Below, piece after piece: positions 6,901 through 16,159 of a stretch of DNA of 47,629 nt (positions are counted from its first letter, which is position 1; each line of letters starts with the position of its first letter). The stretch is taken from contig JBKECA010000084.1 of assembly GCA_047973435.1 (NCBI GenBank), positions 1 through 47,629 on the forward strand, written 5' to 3'. The translations under genes were made by a program, and so were the position numbers. The notes under the pieces are model-generated. The model did not search any database and had not been told where the DNA came from. It worked only from the letters and a program-made list of their open reading frames with translations. This DNA is from JBKECA01 sp047973435. GTDB taxonomy: Bacteria > Planctomycetota > Planctomycetia > Planctomycetales > Planctomycetaceae.

Positions 6901-8475
6901 GACCAGCAGCACGTCACCATCTTCGATACCACGCTCCGAGACGGGGAGCAGTCGCCTGGTTGCAGTATGACGACCGACGAGAAGCTCGAGGTCGCCAAGG
7001 CGCTGGTCGACCTCGGCGTCGATGTGATCGAGGCGGGATTCCCGATTGCCTCGCCCGGGGACTTCGAGTCGGTGCAGAAGATCGCCCGGAAGTTTGGCAG
7101 GCAAACAACGATCTGCGGGCTGGCCCGGTGTCGCACGGAAGATATTGACCGGGCCTGGGAGGCCTTGCGTGAAGCGGAGCAGGTTCGCATTCACGTCTTC
7201 CTCGCGACGTCACCGATCCATCGCGAGTTCAAACTCAAAATGGCTGAGGAGGAGATCATCCGTCGGGCGGTCGAGTCGGTGAAGTACACCGCGGACAAGA
7301 TGGCCTCGCGGTCGGACATCACCACGCCGAACGTCGAGTTCTCTCCCGAAGACGCTGCCCGGACGGAACTCGATTTTCTGTGCGAGGTGGTTGAACGGGT
7401 CATCGACGCGGGAGCGACGACGGTCAACATTCCCGACACCGTCGGCTACGCCACCCCAGCGCACTTCCACACGGTGATGAGCACCTTGAAGGCCAAGGTG
7501 CCGAACATCGACCGTTGTGTCCTCTCGACGCATTGCCATAACGATCTCGGTCTCGCTGTGGCGAACAGCCTCGCCGGCGTCGAAGCGGGCGCGCGGCAGA
7601 TCGAGTGCACGATCAACGGCCTCGGCGAGCGGGCGGGGAACGCGGCGCTCGAAGAGATCGTAATGGCGCTCCGCACGCGGAGGGACTACTACAGCCTCGA
7701 CACGCGCATTCATACCGAGAAGCTGTATCCGACGAGCCGCCTCGTGTCGGGCATCACCGGCATGAAAGTGCAACGCAACAAGGCGATCGTCGGACAGAAT
7801 GCCTTCGCGCACGAGGCAGGCATTCATCAGCACGGCATGCTGCAGAATCGCAGCACCTACGAGATCATGCGTCCCCAGGATGTCGGCTTTACCGCCACGA
7901 ACCTGGTGCTCGGCAAGCACAGCGGCCGACACGCCTTCCGCGATCGGGTGAAGCAACTCGGCTTCGAGTTGGATGACGCGACGCTGCAAAAAGTCTTCGA
8001 CGACTTCATCGCCCTGGCGGACAAGAAGAAGGAGATTTTTGACGCCGACATTCAGGCATTGATCGAGCAGCGCAGCCACGCTGGTCCGGCCCTGTGGACG
8101 ATGACCACGTTTCACGTCTTCGGCGGGACGGGCACCATTCCAACCGCGACCGTCGAACTGACACACGAAGACGGCCGCAAGGTGCAGGACGCTTCCACTG
8201 GCGATGGGCCAGTTGATGCGGCGTTCAAGGCGCTCGAGCGGATCACGGGGATCACCGCGAGACTGACCGACTACAGCGTCCGCAGCGTGTCCAGCGGCAA
8301 GGATGCGATGGGTGAGGTCAACGTCGAAGTCGACAGCCAGGGCCTCACCTACCACGGCAAGGGGGTGAGCACGGACATCATCGAAGCGAGTGCTCAAGCG
8401 TATCTGCAGGCCTTGAATCGGGTTGAAAGCTCGACGGGGCGTGAGCGTTCGGCCCATCCACAACACGGGGTCTGA
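6892..8475 (+). CDS. leuA: 2-isopropylmalate synthase
   Basis: Catalyses the first committed step of leucine synthesis, condensing acetyl-CoA with 2-oxoisovalerate to 2-isopropylmalate. 527 residues, the long bacterial LeuA form. The HMGL-like TIM barrel starts with FDTTLRDGEQSPG (residues 11-23) and has the metal-binding HCHND (214-218) and GLGERAGNAALEE. The C-terminal regulatory domain (from about residue 400; TGDGPVDAAFKAL, GKDAMGEVNVEV) is the site of leucine feedback in the family. The start ATG is part of the inverted repeat at 6889-6900 and has no SD before it. The attenuator at 6277-6411 is its likely transcriptional control. No leuB, leuC or leuD is in the window. Confidence 0.96.
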   Translation: MSIDQQHVTIFDTTLRDGEQSPGCSMTTDEKLEVAKALVDLGVDVIEAGFPIASPGDFESVQKIARKFGRQTTICGLARCRTEDIDRAWEALREAEQVRIHVFLATSPIHREFKLKMAEEEIIRRAVESVKYTADKMASRSDITTPNVEFSPEDAARTELDFLCEVVERVIDAGATTVNIPDTVGYATPAHFHTVMSTLKAKVPNIDRCVLSTHCHNDLGLAVANSLAGVEAGARQIECTINGLGERAGNAALEEIVMALRTRRDYYSLDTRIHTEKLYPTSRLVSGITGMKVQRNKAIVGQNAFAHEAGIHQHGMLQNRSTYEIMRPQDVGFTATNLVLGKHSGRHAFRDRVKQLGFELDDATLQKVFDDFIALADKKKEIFDADIQALIEQRSHAGPALWTMTTFHVFGGTGTIPTATVELTHEDGRKVQDASTGDGPVDAAFKALERITGITARLTDYSVRSVSSGKDAMGEVNVEVDSQGLTYHGKGVSTDIIEASAQAYLQALNRVESSTGRERSAHPQHGV

Positions 8476-8633
8476 GTTCCCGCTTCTCGGCGTCAACTGG
8501 TGGCCGACTCGCTGCCTGCGGTACGCAGAAGGCATGAGCAGTCTAGAATGGACCGATGTCGTCGTTCAGGCCGTCGTCGTGTCAGGCGTCGTCTGGTCTG
8601 GGAGCAGGTTCCTTCCTGAAGCACGGTTGAACT

Positions 8634-11600
8634 ATGTCGTTGCCACGTTTCAGCGTTCAGAATCCGGTGATTGTGAACATGCTGATGGTCTGCACGCTCA
8701 TTGGTGGAGCGTTTATGGCCATGACGCTGGTTCGTGAGATGTTTCCCGAAAGTCGGCCGAACGCCATTAATGTGGTGGCGGTCTATCCGGCGGTGCAGCC
8801 TCAGGAACTGGAGCGGGCCGTCACCATCAAGATTGAAGAAGCGGTTCGTGATGTGGATGGCGTTGAGAAGGTCGAATCGACGGTTTCTGAGGGGCTGAGT
8901 TCAACCAAGTTGACACTGTACAACAGCGTGACCAACGTCGACGCTGTGCTGCAGGAGGTCAAGAACGACGTCGATGCCCTGCAGGACCTGCCGGACGATC
9001 TGGAAAAGATCACCGTCTTCAAAATGGAGCCGACGCTGCCCGTTATCATGGTGGCCGTGTATGGCGATGGCAGCGAGGCGGACTTGAAGGCGGCCGCTCG
9101 TGAAATCAAAGACGACCTGCTGCTGCTGCCGGGTGTCAGCGAAGTGCAGATGATCGGTTCGCGGCCGGACGAAATCAGCGTCGAGGTTCTGCCCGATCAG
9201 TTGCTGAAGTACGACATCACCTTCGATGAGGTGGCGCAGGCCATTCGGCAGACCAACCTGGATGTTTCGGCTGGCAATCTGCAGGGAGCACAGTCGCAGA
9301 TTTCAGTTCGAACACTGGGAGAAGTGCTGACCGGGAAAGAGCTGGAGGATATCGAGGTTCGTTCTCTGCCTGATGGCCGGACCATCTTTCTGCGTGACGT
9401 GGCCACGGTGGTCGACGGGTTCGCAGATATCGATGTCCGCAGCTACTGGGGATCGAAGGAACAGGCGCGACGTTCGTTCAATCTGATCGTGCAGAAGACG
9501 CCGTCTCAGGATGCGATTCAGATCTCCACCCTGGTGAAGGCTTACATCGCTGGCAAACAGGGGGTTTCATTCGATCCCGATGGACTGAACAAGATCAACG
9601 AGTTGCCGTGGTACGAGAGGCCGCTGGCACGCGTGTCTGCCACAGTCGGCCGAATCGTCAACCGCGTGGCGGGCCGGCCTGATCCGATGGCCGTCTACGA
9701 AAAGAGCCGCCAAGCTCCGTTTACTCATGCATTCAAAGTTGGGGCCCATACCGATCTGGCGCGGTTTGTCGAAGGCCGGCTGGACCTGATGCTGCGCAAT
9801 GGCAAGCAAGGGCTGATCCTGGTCCTGATCTGCCTGGTGCTGTTCATGAACTGGCGTGTGGCGTTGTGGACCGCGCTCGGGATGCCGATTGCATTCCTGG
9901 GGGCGTTCGTGGTGATGGCCTGGATGGGCGTCTCGATTAATCTACTGAGCATGTTCGGGATGATTATCGTGCTGGGGATCATCGTCGACGATGCGATCGT
10001 TGTTGGCGAAAACGTGTATCGCAAAGTGGAAGACGGAATGCCGGCGGAGGAAGCGGCGGTGCAGGGGGCGGAAGAAGTGATGTGGCCGGTCATCGCCGCG
10101 GTGTCGACAACGGTGGCGGCCTTCTCGCCACTGATGTTCCTCAAGGGCCAGATTGGCGACTTCATGCGGCAGTTGCCGCTGGTGGTGATTGCCGCGCTGT
10201 CGGTCTCACTGGTGGAGGCGCTGCTGGTGCTTCCGGCCCACTTACGGCACTTGCCGCGGCATCATCGACACACCGCGGCCGAGGAAACTGGCTGGCTGGC
10301 GCGCTGGTTCCGTCCGGTGCTGATCGCACAGGAGAAGATGATCGCCCTGCTGATGGGGGGGTACGAGCGCGTGCTTTCAATGGCATTGCGGTGGCGGTAT
10401 GTGTCACTGGGAGTTGCAGTGGGGTGCTGTATTGCCAGTCTGGGTCTGCTGATCGGCTTCACCGATCTCGGCCCCGCGCTTGGTAACATTGTGAAGTGGG
10501 AATTCATTCAGAAAATGGATGCAGAATCGCTGTTCGCCCATCTGGAAATGCCGGTCGGGTCAAATGCTGAAGAAGTGGAAACCCGATTGCAGACCATCGC
10601 CGGGTTTGCAGCGACGATCCCCGAGATTGAATCCGTGCAACTGGACGTGGCAACACAGCTGAACGTGGCGGACGTGGGTGCAACCAGCGGCAATCAGCAA
10701 TCTCATCTGGGGCAGGTCTGGATCGAACTGCTCGCGGCGGATCGACGGGAAGAGCTGGGTCTGCGGTCCAGCGAGGAAGTGCTGGCGGATTTGCGTAAGC
10801 ACTCCGAGACTCTGTCGGGAGTCAACTCCATCACCTGGGAGGCAATGAGTGGCGGCCCCGGTGGCAAGGACATCGAGATTCGCTTCTCTGGTGACAAGAT
10901 GGAGGAACTCAAGTCAATGGCGGACGGACTCAAGGCGGAGCTGGCAACGTACGCCGGCGTGGTTGATCTCGACGACGACCTGGACGAAGGGAAACGCGAG
11001 ATTCAGCTGAGCCTGCGGGCGGCGGCGCGACCCACCGGGATCACGCGCCAGTCGCTGGGGACGTACGTTCGTGGGGCGACATATGGTGCGGAAGCGCGAC
11101 GTATTACCCGCAATCGGGAAGACGTCAAGATCATGGTCCGCTATCCGGAGGCGAACCGCGCGGAAGTGAGTCATGTGGAGTCGATGTGGGTCCCGGCGGC
11201 CAAGACGGCCGATGGCAGCAGTCGGGGCTGGGTGCCAATCTCCGAAGTTGCCAACATCAAAGAGACTCGCAGCTTCACACAGATTCATCGCTCGCAACAA
11301 AAACGGTCGCTGACGGTTCTCGGCGATATTGATTCGGCTGTCGTGAAGCCCAACGATGTTATTGACCGCGTCAAACGGGACTACCTTGCCCGGCAACAGA
11401 TTGAACATCCCCAAGTACGGATTGACTTCCTGGGCAGCCAGGAGGAGCAAGCCAAAAGTTTTGCGAGTTTACGAATCGCCATGCCGATTGCGCTGCTGCT
11501 GATCTACGCGATTCTGGCGGCGGTGTTTCGATCTTACGTGCAACCGATGGTGGTGATGTCTGCGATTCCGTTCGCCTTGCAGGGAGCCATTGTCGGCCAC

Positions 11601-12038
11601 TGGCTGACTGGTCATCCGGCCACATTCCTGAGTGCGATCGGCATGGTCGCGCTCACCGGGATTGTGGTGAACGACGCCATCGTGCTGGTCGATTTCATCA
11701 ATTCGCATGTGCGATCCGGCATGGACGAGTTCCAAGCCAGTGTGAAGGGCTCCATTTTGCGACTCCGGCCGATCATGCTGACGACGATCACGACCATTTC
11801 GGGACTGATCCCGTTGATGTTCGAGAAGAGCTTTCAGGCCAAGTTTCTGATTCCCATGGCAGTGACGCTGACGTTTGGTTTGGGCTTCGCCACCATTTTG
11901 ACGCTGTTGATCGTGCCTGTCCTGAACATGATTTTCTTCGATGTCCGCAATGCCGCCTTGAGAGCCTGGTACGCCTGGCGCGGGTGTTCGCCCCGAGACG
12001 TGCCTTCCGCCAACCTTCCGGCCGTTCCGACGGCTTGA
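8634..12038 (+). CDS. RND-family efflux transporter (AcrB/MexB-like inner-membrane pump)
   Basis: A proton-driven resistance-nodulation-division permease of 1134 residues. The first membrane segment is at residues 9-30; two large periplasmic loops follow, with a second membrane bundle after about residue 400. The proton-relay Asp pair of TM4 is present (GIIVDDAIVV, about 452-453), and the equivalent TM10 segment reads GIVVNDAIVLVDFIN. An unusual insert lies at about 305-375 (INELPWYERPLARVSATVGRI), in the first periplasmic loop. No membrane-fusion or outer-membrane partner is adjacent, so its tripartite partners, if any, are elsewhere. Substrate cannot be predicted. A dispersed repeat begins 20 bp after the stop. 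Confidence 0.92.
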   Translation: MSLPRFSVQNPVIVNMLMVCTLIGGAFMAMTLVREMFPESRPNAINVVAVYPAVQPQELERAVTIKIEEAVRDVDGVEKVESTVSEGLSSTKLTLYNSVTNVDAVLQEVKNDVDALQDLPDDLEKITVFKMEPTLPVIMVAVYGDGSEADLKAAAREIKDDLLLLPGVSEVQMIGSRPDEISVEVLPDQLLKYDITFDEVAQAIRQTNLDVSAGNLQGAQSQISVRTLGEVLTGKELEDIEVRSLPDGRTIFLRDVATVVDGFADIDVRSYWGSKEQARRSFNLIVQKTPSQDAIQISTLVKAYIAGKQGVSFDPDGLNKINELPWYERPLARVSATVGRIVNRVAGRPDPMAVYEKSRQAPFTHAFKVGAHTDLARFVEGRLDLMLRNGKQGLILVLICLVLFMNWRVALWTALGMPIAFLGAFVVMAWMGVSINLLSMFGMIIVLGIIVDDAIVVGENVYRKVEDGMPAEEAAVQGAEEVMWPVIAAVSTTVAAFSPLMFLKGQIGDFMRQLPLVVIAALSVSLVEALLVLPAHLRHLPRHHRHTAAEETGWLARWFRPVLIAQEKMIALLMGGYERVLSMALRWRYVSLGVAVGCCIASLGLLIGFTDLGPALGNIVKWEFIQKMDAESLFAHLEMPVGSNAEEVETRLQTIAGFAATIPEIESVQLDVATQLNVADVGATSGNQQSHLGQVWIELLAADRREELGLRSSEEVLADLRKHSETLSGVNSITWEAMSGGPGGKDIEIRFSGDKMEELKSMADGLKAELATYAGVVDLDDDLDEGKREIQLSLRAAARPTGITRQSLGTYVRGATYGAEARRITRNREDVKIMVRYPEANRAEVSHVESMWVPAAKTADGSSRGWVPISEVANIKETRSFTQIHRSQQKRSLTVLGDIDSAVVKPNDVIDRVKRDYLARQQIEHPQVRIDFLGSQEEQAKSFASLRIAMPIALLLIYAILAAVFRSYVQPMVVMSAIPFALQGAIVGHWLTGHPATFLSAIGMVALTGIVVNDAIVLVDFINSHVRSGMDEFQASVKGSILRLRPIMLTTITTISGLIPLMFEKSFQAKFLIPMAVTLTFGLGFATILTLLIVPVLNMIFFDVRNAALRAWYAWRGCSPRDVPSANLPAVPTA

Positions 12039-12697
12039 GACAGCTTGGAATGGCAGCGATACCGCACGCGGTCAATGTTGATCCGTTTGGCCTCGCGGGG
12101 CTTTAACGACCGAATCATCTCTCTCGCTGCCGCGGGCAGTATCTATCGCCGTCAGCTGGCCCGAAATTGAAATCGGCCCAATCTGCGACCGGTTCTCCAG
12201 GGGAGTCGAGAAGCGACCGTGGCGGCGTTGCCAGCGTCTCGAATCGGGCCTCACGAGGCCCTGTTTGATCTGACATGGATCGCTTTGGGGGCGTCGCAAC
12301 CCGTCCGTCCCTTCCAATGAGGGGGCGGGGATGGGAACGATTATGGCTCTCCGATTCTCGCCTTGACAATCGGGCGGAGCGCAGCCTGTGTGCTGCTGGA
12401 GTCGTCTTTCCGGCTCTCGATTCTCACATTGATAACCGAGCGAAGTGCAGCCCTATGAGTCCGATCGGCAGCTTCTGCGGTCAATCGGGTGTGCCTATTG
12501 CCGCGAATTACTGCGAATCTGCGGGGATCTCCCGAGCCATATTGACCTGATTTCCATCCCCCCGTAGCCTACCGCCCGCAGCTCGTCTGGCTGAGAGACA
12601 AGGCCAGAAAGTCGAAGTGCGGTCCCGAGGGATTTTCGCGGGACGACGGGGTCACAACAGGGCCAAGGATGGCCTGCATCGCAAACGGAGTTGCGGC
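12039..12697. other. Intergenic region with a dispersed repeat and a degenerate direct repeat
   Basis: 659 bp without a convincing gene. It holds repeat copy A (12059-12142). It also holds a degenerate direct repeat: about 12350-12392 and 12413-12458 share GATTCTC..TTGA.AA.CG.GCG.AG.GCAGCC. An in-frame GTG at 12617 upstream of the aminotransferase is less likely to be its start than the ATG at 12698. Confidence 0.5.
12059..12142 (-). repeat. Dispersed 84-bp repeat, copy A
   Basis: Read on the minus strand it matches 39413-39496 at 78 of 84 positions. It contains the palindrome ACCGC-AC-GCGGT and can be translated (minus strand) as MIRSLKPREAKRINIDRVRY, but the copies differ by both silent and replacement changes, so coding is doubtful. 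It sits 20 bp past the RND stop. Confidence 0.8.
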
Positions 12698-13918
12698 ATG
12701 TCGGAATCAATTCTTCCACTGAAATCTCTCGCTCCGCCGACTGTGGCACCGGTGCCGATGATCGACTTGGTCGAGCAGCATCAAGCGATTCGAGACGACA
12801 TTCATGCGGCCGTGCTCGCGGTCTTGGATTCGCAGAAGTTTGTTCTCGGCGAGGAAGTTGCTGCGCTGGAACAGGAGACGGCTGCTTATGTTGACGCGAA
12901 GCACGCGATTGGCTGTGCCTCGGGGACCGACGCTCTGATTCTGGCGCTGGAAGCGCTCGAGATCGGCCCGGGAGACGAAGTCATCACGACGCCGTTTTCA
13001 TTCTTTGCCACCGCCAGCTGCATCGAACGCGTCGGCGCCCGGCCGGTGTTTGTCGATATCGATCCCGTGACCTACAACCTCGATCCTCAGGCGGTTGCGG
13101 CTGCGATCACCCCTAAAACACGAGCCATCATCCCGGTACACCTTTTTGGCCAGTGTGCCGACATGGAGCCCCTGTGGCGGCTGAGCGTCCTGCACAGCCT
13201 GGCGATCATTGAAGATGCCGCGCAGGCGATCGGGGCTTCGTACCACGGACGGCGGGCCGGGGTGCTTGGCACGGTCGGCTGCTTCAGTTTCTTCCCGACA
13301 AAGAATCTCGGCGGCGCGGGCGATGGCGGTCTGATGACGACCGACGATCCGGACGTTGCCGCGCGACTCAAACGGCTGCGAGTGCACGGCGACGCCGGCC
13401 GGTATGAGCACGTCGAGATCGGCTACAACAGCCGGCTGGACGCCCTTCAGGCCGCCGTGTTGCGAGTCAAACTGCGGCACCTCGACCACTGGACCATGCA
13501 GCGCGTGGAGAACGCCCGCCGCTACCATAACTGGATCGCCGAGGCCGGCCTGACGGATCTGCTCGAAACGCCCGTCGCTCGTGTTGACGGCGACCACGTT
13601 TGGAACCAGTACACCGTTCGTGTCCGCGATGGTCGACGTGACGAAGTCTTGAGTGGCCTGCAGCAGCGGCAGATCGGCTGTGCCATTTACTACCCTAAGC
13701 CACTGCATCTCCAACCCTGCTTCTCTCACCTGGGTTACAAGGGAGGGGAGTTCCCGGAGGCGGAGCGCTTGGCAGCTGAGGCGCTGGCCTTGCCGATTTA
13801 TCCCGAGCTGGGTGCCACCCGCCAGCACCGCGTGGTGGAAATCCTCTGCGAAACAGTCGGCACTTCCCGCCAGCGCCACACAATTCCGTTCCCAACAACG
13901 ATCCGCAAAGCGGCATAG
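12698..13918 (+). CDS. DegT/DnrJ/EryC1/StrS-family PLP-dependent aminotransferase
   Basis: A fold-type I sugar aminotransferase-like protein of 406 residues. It would transfer an amino group to a keto-sugar, usually a nucleotide sugar for cell-surface glycans. The start MIDLVEQHQAIRDDI and the core GCASGTDALILAL are typical; HLFGQCADMEP and IIEDAAQAIGA (with the cofactor-binding Asp) follow, and the Schiff-base Lys is K202 in SFFPTKNLGGAGDGG. The sugar-binding R-x-HG motif is RLRVHGDAGRYEHVEIGYNSR. The chosen ATG at 12698 has ACGGAG upstream. No other nucleotide-sugar genes are adjacent, so the substrate is open. Confidence 0.93.
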   Translation: MSESILPLKSLAPPTVAPVPMIDLVEQHQAIRDDIHAAVLAVLDSQKFVLGEEVAALEQETAAYVDAKHAIGCASGTDALILALEALEIGPGDEVITTPFSFFATASCIERVGARPVFVDIDPVTYNLDPQAVAAAITPKTRAIIPVHLFGQCADMEPLWRLSVLHSLAIIEDAAQAIGASYHGRRAGVLGTVGCFSFFPTKNLGGAGDGGLMTTDDPDVAARLKRLRVHGDAGRYEHVEIGYNSRLDALQAAVLRVKLRHLDHWTMQRVENARRYHNWIAEAGLTDLLETPVARVDGDHVWNQYTVRVRDGRRDEVLSGLQQRQIGCAIYYPKPLHLQPCFSHLGYKGGEFPEAERLAAEALALPIYPELGATRQHRVVEILCETVGTSRQRHTIPFPTTIRKAA

Positions 13919-13921
13919 CGG

Positions 13922-14056
13922 GCCCATTCGCGACTGGTTGACAAACGCTGCTTCGAGTGCGTTGGCATCCTGAGATGCGTCAACACTCGGACCAAACGTC
14001 ATTCGCGCTCCGCCGTCGGCGGGCTGACGCCGCACGGCTCGTCGCGGCGAATGGGC
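13922..14056. repeat. Long-range inverted repeat between convergent genes
   Basis: GCCCATTCGC (13922-13931) and GCGAATGGGC (14047-14056) form an exact 10-bp inverted repeat 115 nt apart; allowing a 3-nt gap, it extends by GAC/GTC. It lies between the convergent aminotransferase and prmC and could act as a bidirectional terminator or be the ends of a small non-coding element. No U-tract is evident. Confidence 0.45.
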
Positions 14057-14142
14057 AGGAGTCATCCATCGTCGCGAACGATCCACCCCGTCCTGGCACA
14101 GCGGCGGGGTCAGACTCGGCGGCGGGTCCAGAGGCGCCAGAC

Positions 14143-15054
14143 TCAGCGACGGGCCTGGAGACCACGCACGATTCGTTCGTTCCGATCCAGATCACGCAGC
14201 GAGTCGACTTGCTCGAAGAGATTGATCCCACGTAGCAGTTCGATCGTGGGGGCGGCCTGTGCCGGATCGATCTCCAGCAGAAGAGATCCGCCCGAAGCAA
14301 TCCAGTCGGCCGCGTTGGCGACGATGCGGCGAACCACATCGAGTCCATCCGCTCCCGATGTGAGCGCGAGTTGAGGTTCGTGGTTGCGTACATCCGGGCT
14401 GAGTCCGGCCAACTCGTCGTCGCGTATGTACGGAGGGTTGCTGACGATTAAATCGAAGCGTTGGCCCAATTCGAGTGGTACAAACAGATCTCCGTGACGA
14501 ACGTCGACCCGCGACTCGACTTCGTGCCGCGCGGCATTCTTGCGGGCGGTTTCGATGGCTAGTGGATTGAGGTCGACGGCAGTGGCCTGTGCGGAGAGGA
14601 CATGCTTCGCCAGCGTGACGGCAATGCAGCCCGTGCCGGTGCAAAGGTCCAGAATGCGCGGCGAGTTCGCCCCCTCCAGTAGTCGCAAGCCTTCCATCAC
14701 CAGCGTTTCCGTGGCGGGACGCGGGATGAAAACACCCGGCTGAACCTCGAACTCAAGGCTGAAGAACTCACGACGGCCGATGAGGTACGCCACTGGTTCC
14801 AGGTTGGCACGACGCTTGACCAACTCGCGCATTGTACTGCGAACTGCGTCGGGGAGGGGCTGATCGTAGCGGACGTATAGCTGGATTCGAGGCACGTTCC
14901 ACGCAAAGGCCAGTAGGACTTCCGCATCCAGCCGTGGCGAATCGCAGCCCCGTTCCTTCAGATGACCGATCGTCCACTCGAGGACACGGCGGACCGTCCA
15001 CTCTCCGGCGGCAGCGGGGGTAGCAGGTTTTGACACGCCGGACGACTCCCGCAA
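14143..15054 (-). CDS. prmC: Peptide chain release factor N5-glutamine methyltransferase
   Basis: Methylates the Gln of the GGQ motif of release factors RF1 and RF2, using SAM. 303 residues, near the family norm. It has an N-terminal helical release-factor-binding domain (to about 105), then a Rossmann methyltransferase fold with LDLCTGTGCIAVTLA (136-150) and the diagnostic NPPY at 206-209. The likely start is TTG at 15054; GTG at 15036 (residue 7) is an alternative. It lies 45 bp downstream of the epimerase-like gene on the same strand, so the two may be cotranscribed. Confidence 0.93.
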   Translation of the reverse strand: MRESSGVSKPATPAAAGEWTVRRVLEWTIGHLKERGCDSPRLDAEVLLAFAWNVPRIQLYVRYDQPLPDAVRSTMRELVKRRANLEPVAYLIGRREFFSLEFEVQPGVFIPRPATETLVMEGLRLLEGANSPRILDLCTGTGCIAVTLAKHVLSAQATAVDLNPLAIETARKNAARHEVESRVDVRHGDLFVPLELGQRFDLIVSNPPYIRDDELAGLSPDVRNHEPQLALTSGADGLDVVRRIVANAADWIASGGSLLLEIDPAQAAPTIELLRGINLFEQVDSLRDLDRNERIVRGLQARR

Positions 15055-15099
15055 CAGAAGGGGCTCGGAGCGCTGGAGGTAACTCTCGCGGCGAAACGA

Positions 15100-15846
15100 T
15101 TACAGCAGCGTGGTGAGGAGCATGCGGAGCTTGCGGAGCTCCAGTCCCATCGCGTCGGGTTCGGTCAGCTCGGGAAGCAGTTCGATCGACAGTCCCCGGT
15201 TGTACCGCTGTCGCTGCAGACGGCTGATGATGTGGCTGTAATCGATCTCACCCAGGCCAACCTGCACCTGCAAGCTGCTGGGCGTCGAGTCGCGCAGGTG
15301 GACGTGAAAGGTATGCGGGAACATCATCTCGCAGGCCTGTTCGCCCAGCGGAGACGCGAGGTAATAGCTGGGGTCGATGGTCAGGCCCAGCCCCTTGGCC
15401 GCCTGACACAGTTCGACCGCCGTGCGCGGGTCTTCCGTCAGTCGGCCCGACTGGGTTTTGATCGAAACTCGGACCCCTTCCGAGCGACCCAGTCCGACGA
15501 GTTCCTTCAGACGATCGATTTCGGCGTTGAACGGTGTTCCCAAGGGGGCCGCCGGGACGGTGATTTGCGTAATGCTCAGAAGCTTGGCCGCTTTGGCAAG
15601 ACCGGCGAACTGTTCGCCCCCGACCGACTCCGAACCGAGGCAGAAGGCCACGGGGGACAGCCGGGTCTGATCGCGCAGACGGGCGGCGAAGTCGTCCGGA
15701 TCGTCGGCGATGTCAGCCGGAGAAACCTTGCTTGTCGCGTCGTCGACCCAGATCTCGAACTTGTCGAACTCCAGATCGGAGAGCGAAGTACAGGCCTGTT
15801 CCAGGGTCTGACCCGGAAAGCAGCGTGTGGAAACACAAACAAACAC
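15100..15846 (-). CDS. Sugar phosphate isomerase/epimerase-like TIM-barrel protein
   Basis: A protein of about 248 residues of the AP-endonuclease-2-like / xylose isomerase-like TIM-barrel superfamily. Barrel strands are recognisable in DKFEIWVDD, SITQITVPAA, VRVSIKTQSG, LGLTIDPSYY, TFHVHLRDS and RGLSIELLPE. The chosen start is GTG at 15846, which has AGGGA about 10 nt upstream; GTG at 15855 directly abuts that SD. The substrate is not predictable. It precedes prmC on the same strand. Confidence 0.75.
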   Translation of the reverse strand: MFVCVSTRCFPGQTLEQACTSLSDLEFDKFEIWVDDATSKVSPADIADDPDDFAARLRDQTRLSPVAFCLGSESVGGEQFAGLAKAAKLLSITQITVPAAPLGTPFNAEIDRLKELVGLGRSEGVRVSIKTQSGRLTEDPRTAVELCQAAKGLGLTIDPSYYLASPLGEQACEMMFPHTFHVHLRDSTPSSLQVQVGLGEIDYSHIISRLQRQRYNRGLSIELLPELTEPDAMGLELRKLRMLLTTLL

Positions 15847-16159
15847 GCGGCACACTCCCTTGCAAAGCGAATTCGTCTCGACCGTCCCTGTGACTCGTAA
15901 CCAAAGAATTCAAAACAGGTTACACGTTGTGTTGCGACGGAAAATGGCACACCGTCTCTGGTAATTTATAACGGTCAGGCAAGCTCTGCAAGTTCGTCCG
16001 AGGAATGCTGCTACTCCGGTTCTCGGATTGCGGAGGATTGTTCGGGGTTTGACGCAGAGATGGCCGATAAACCTTTCAGGAAACCAGCCGTCTTACCCTG
16101 GCACGCCCGTGCTCCTGGAAGGCGATCGTTACACACAGAGCTTCACAGAGGGGGTCTCG
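15847..16159. other. Divergent promoter region
   Basis: 313 bp between the minus-strand TIM-barrel gene and the lipoprotein gene. A TTTATAAC sequence near 15966 could serve as a -10 element, but I see no matching -35. No small gene recognised. Confidence 0.3.

Noticed and set aside
7210..8535. 441-codon minus-strand ORF
   Set aside because: Antisense to leuA, whose identity is certain; no motif of its own.
12059..12142. Repeat copies as short protein genes (MIR-LKP-EAKRINIDRVRY)
   Set aside because: Replacement and silent differences occur alike, the third copy is partial and frame-shifted relative to its neighbouring gene, and no start signal is evident.
12998..14086. 362-codon minus-strand ORF
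   Set aside because: Overlaps the DegT aminotransferase on the opposite strand; no domain seen.
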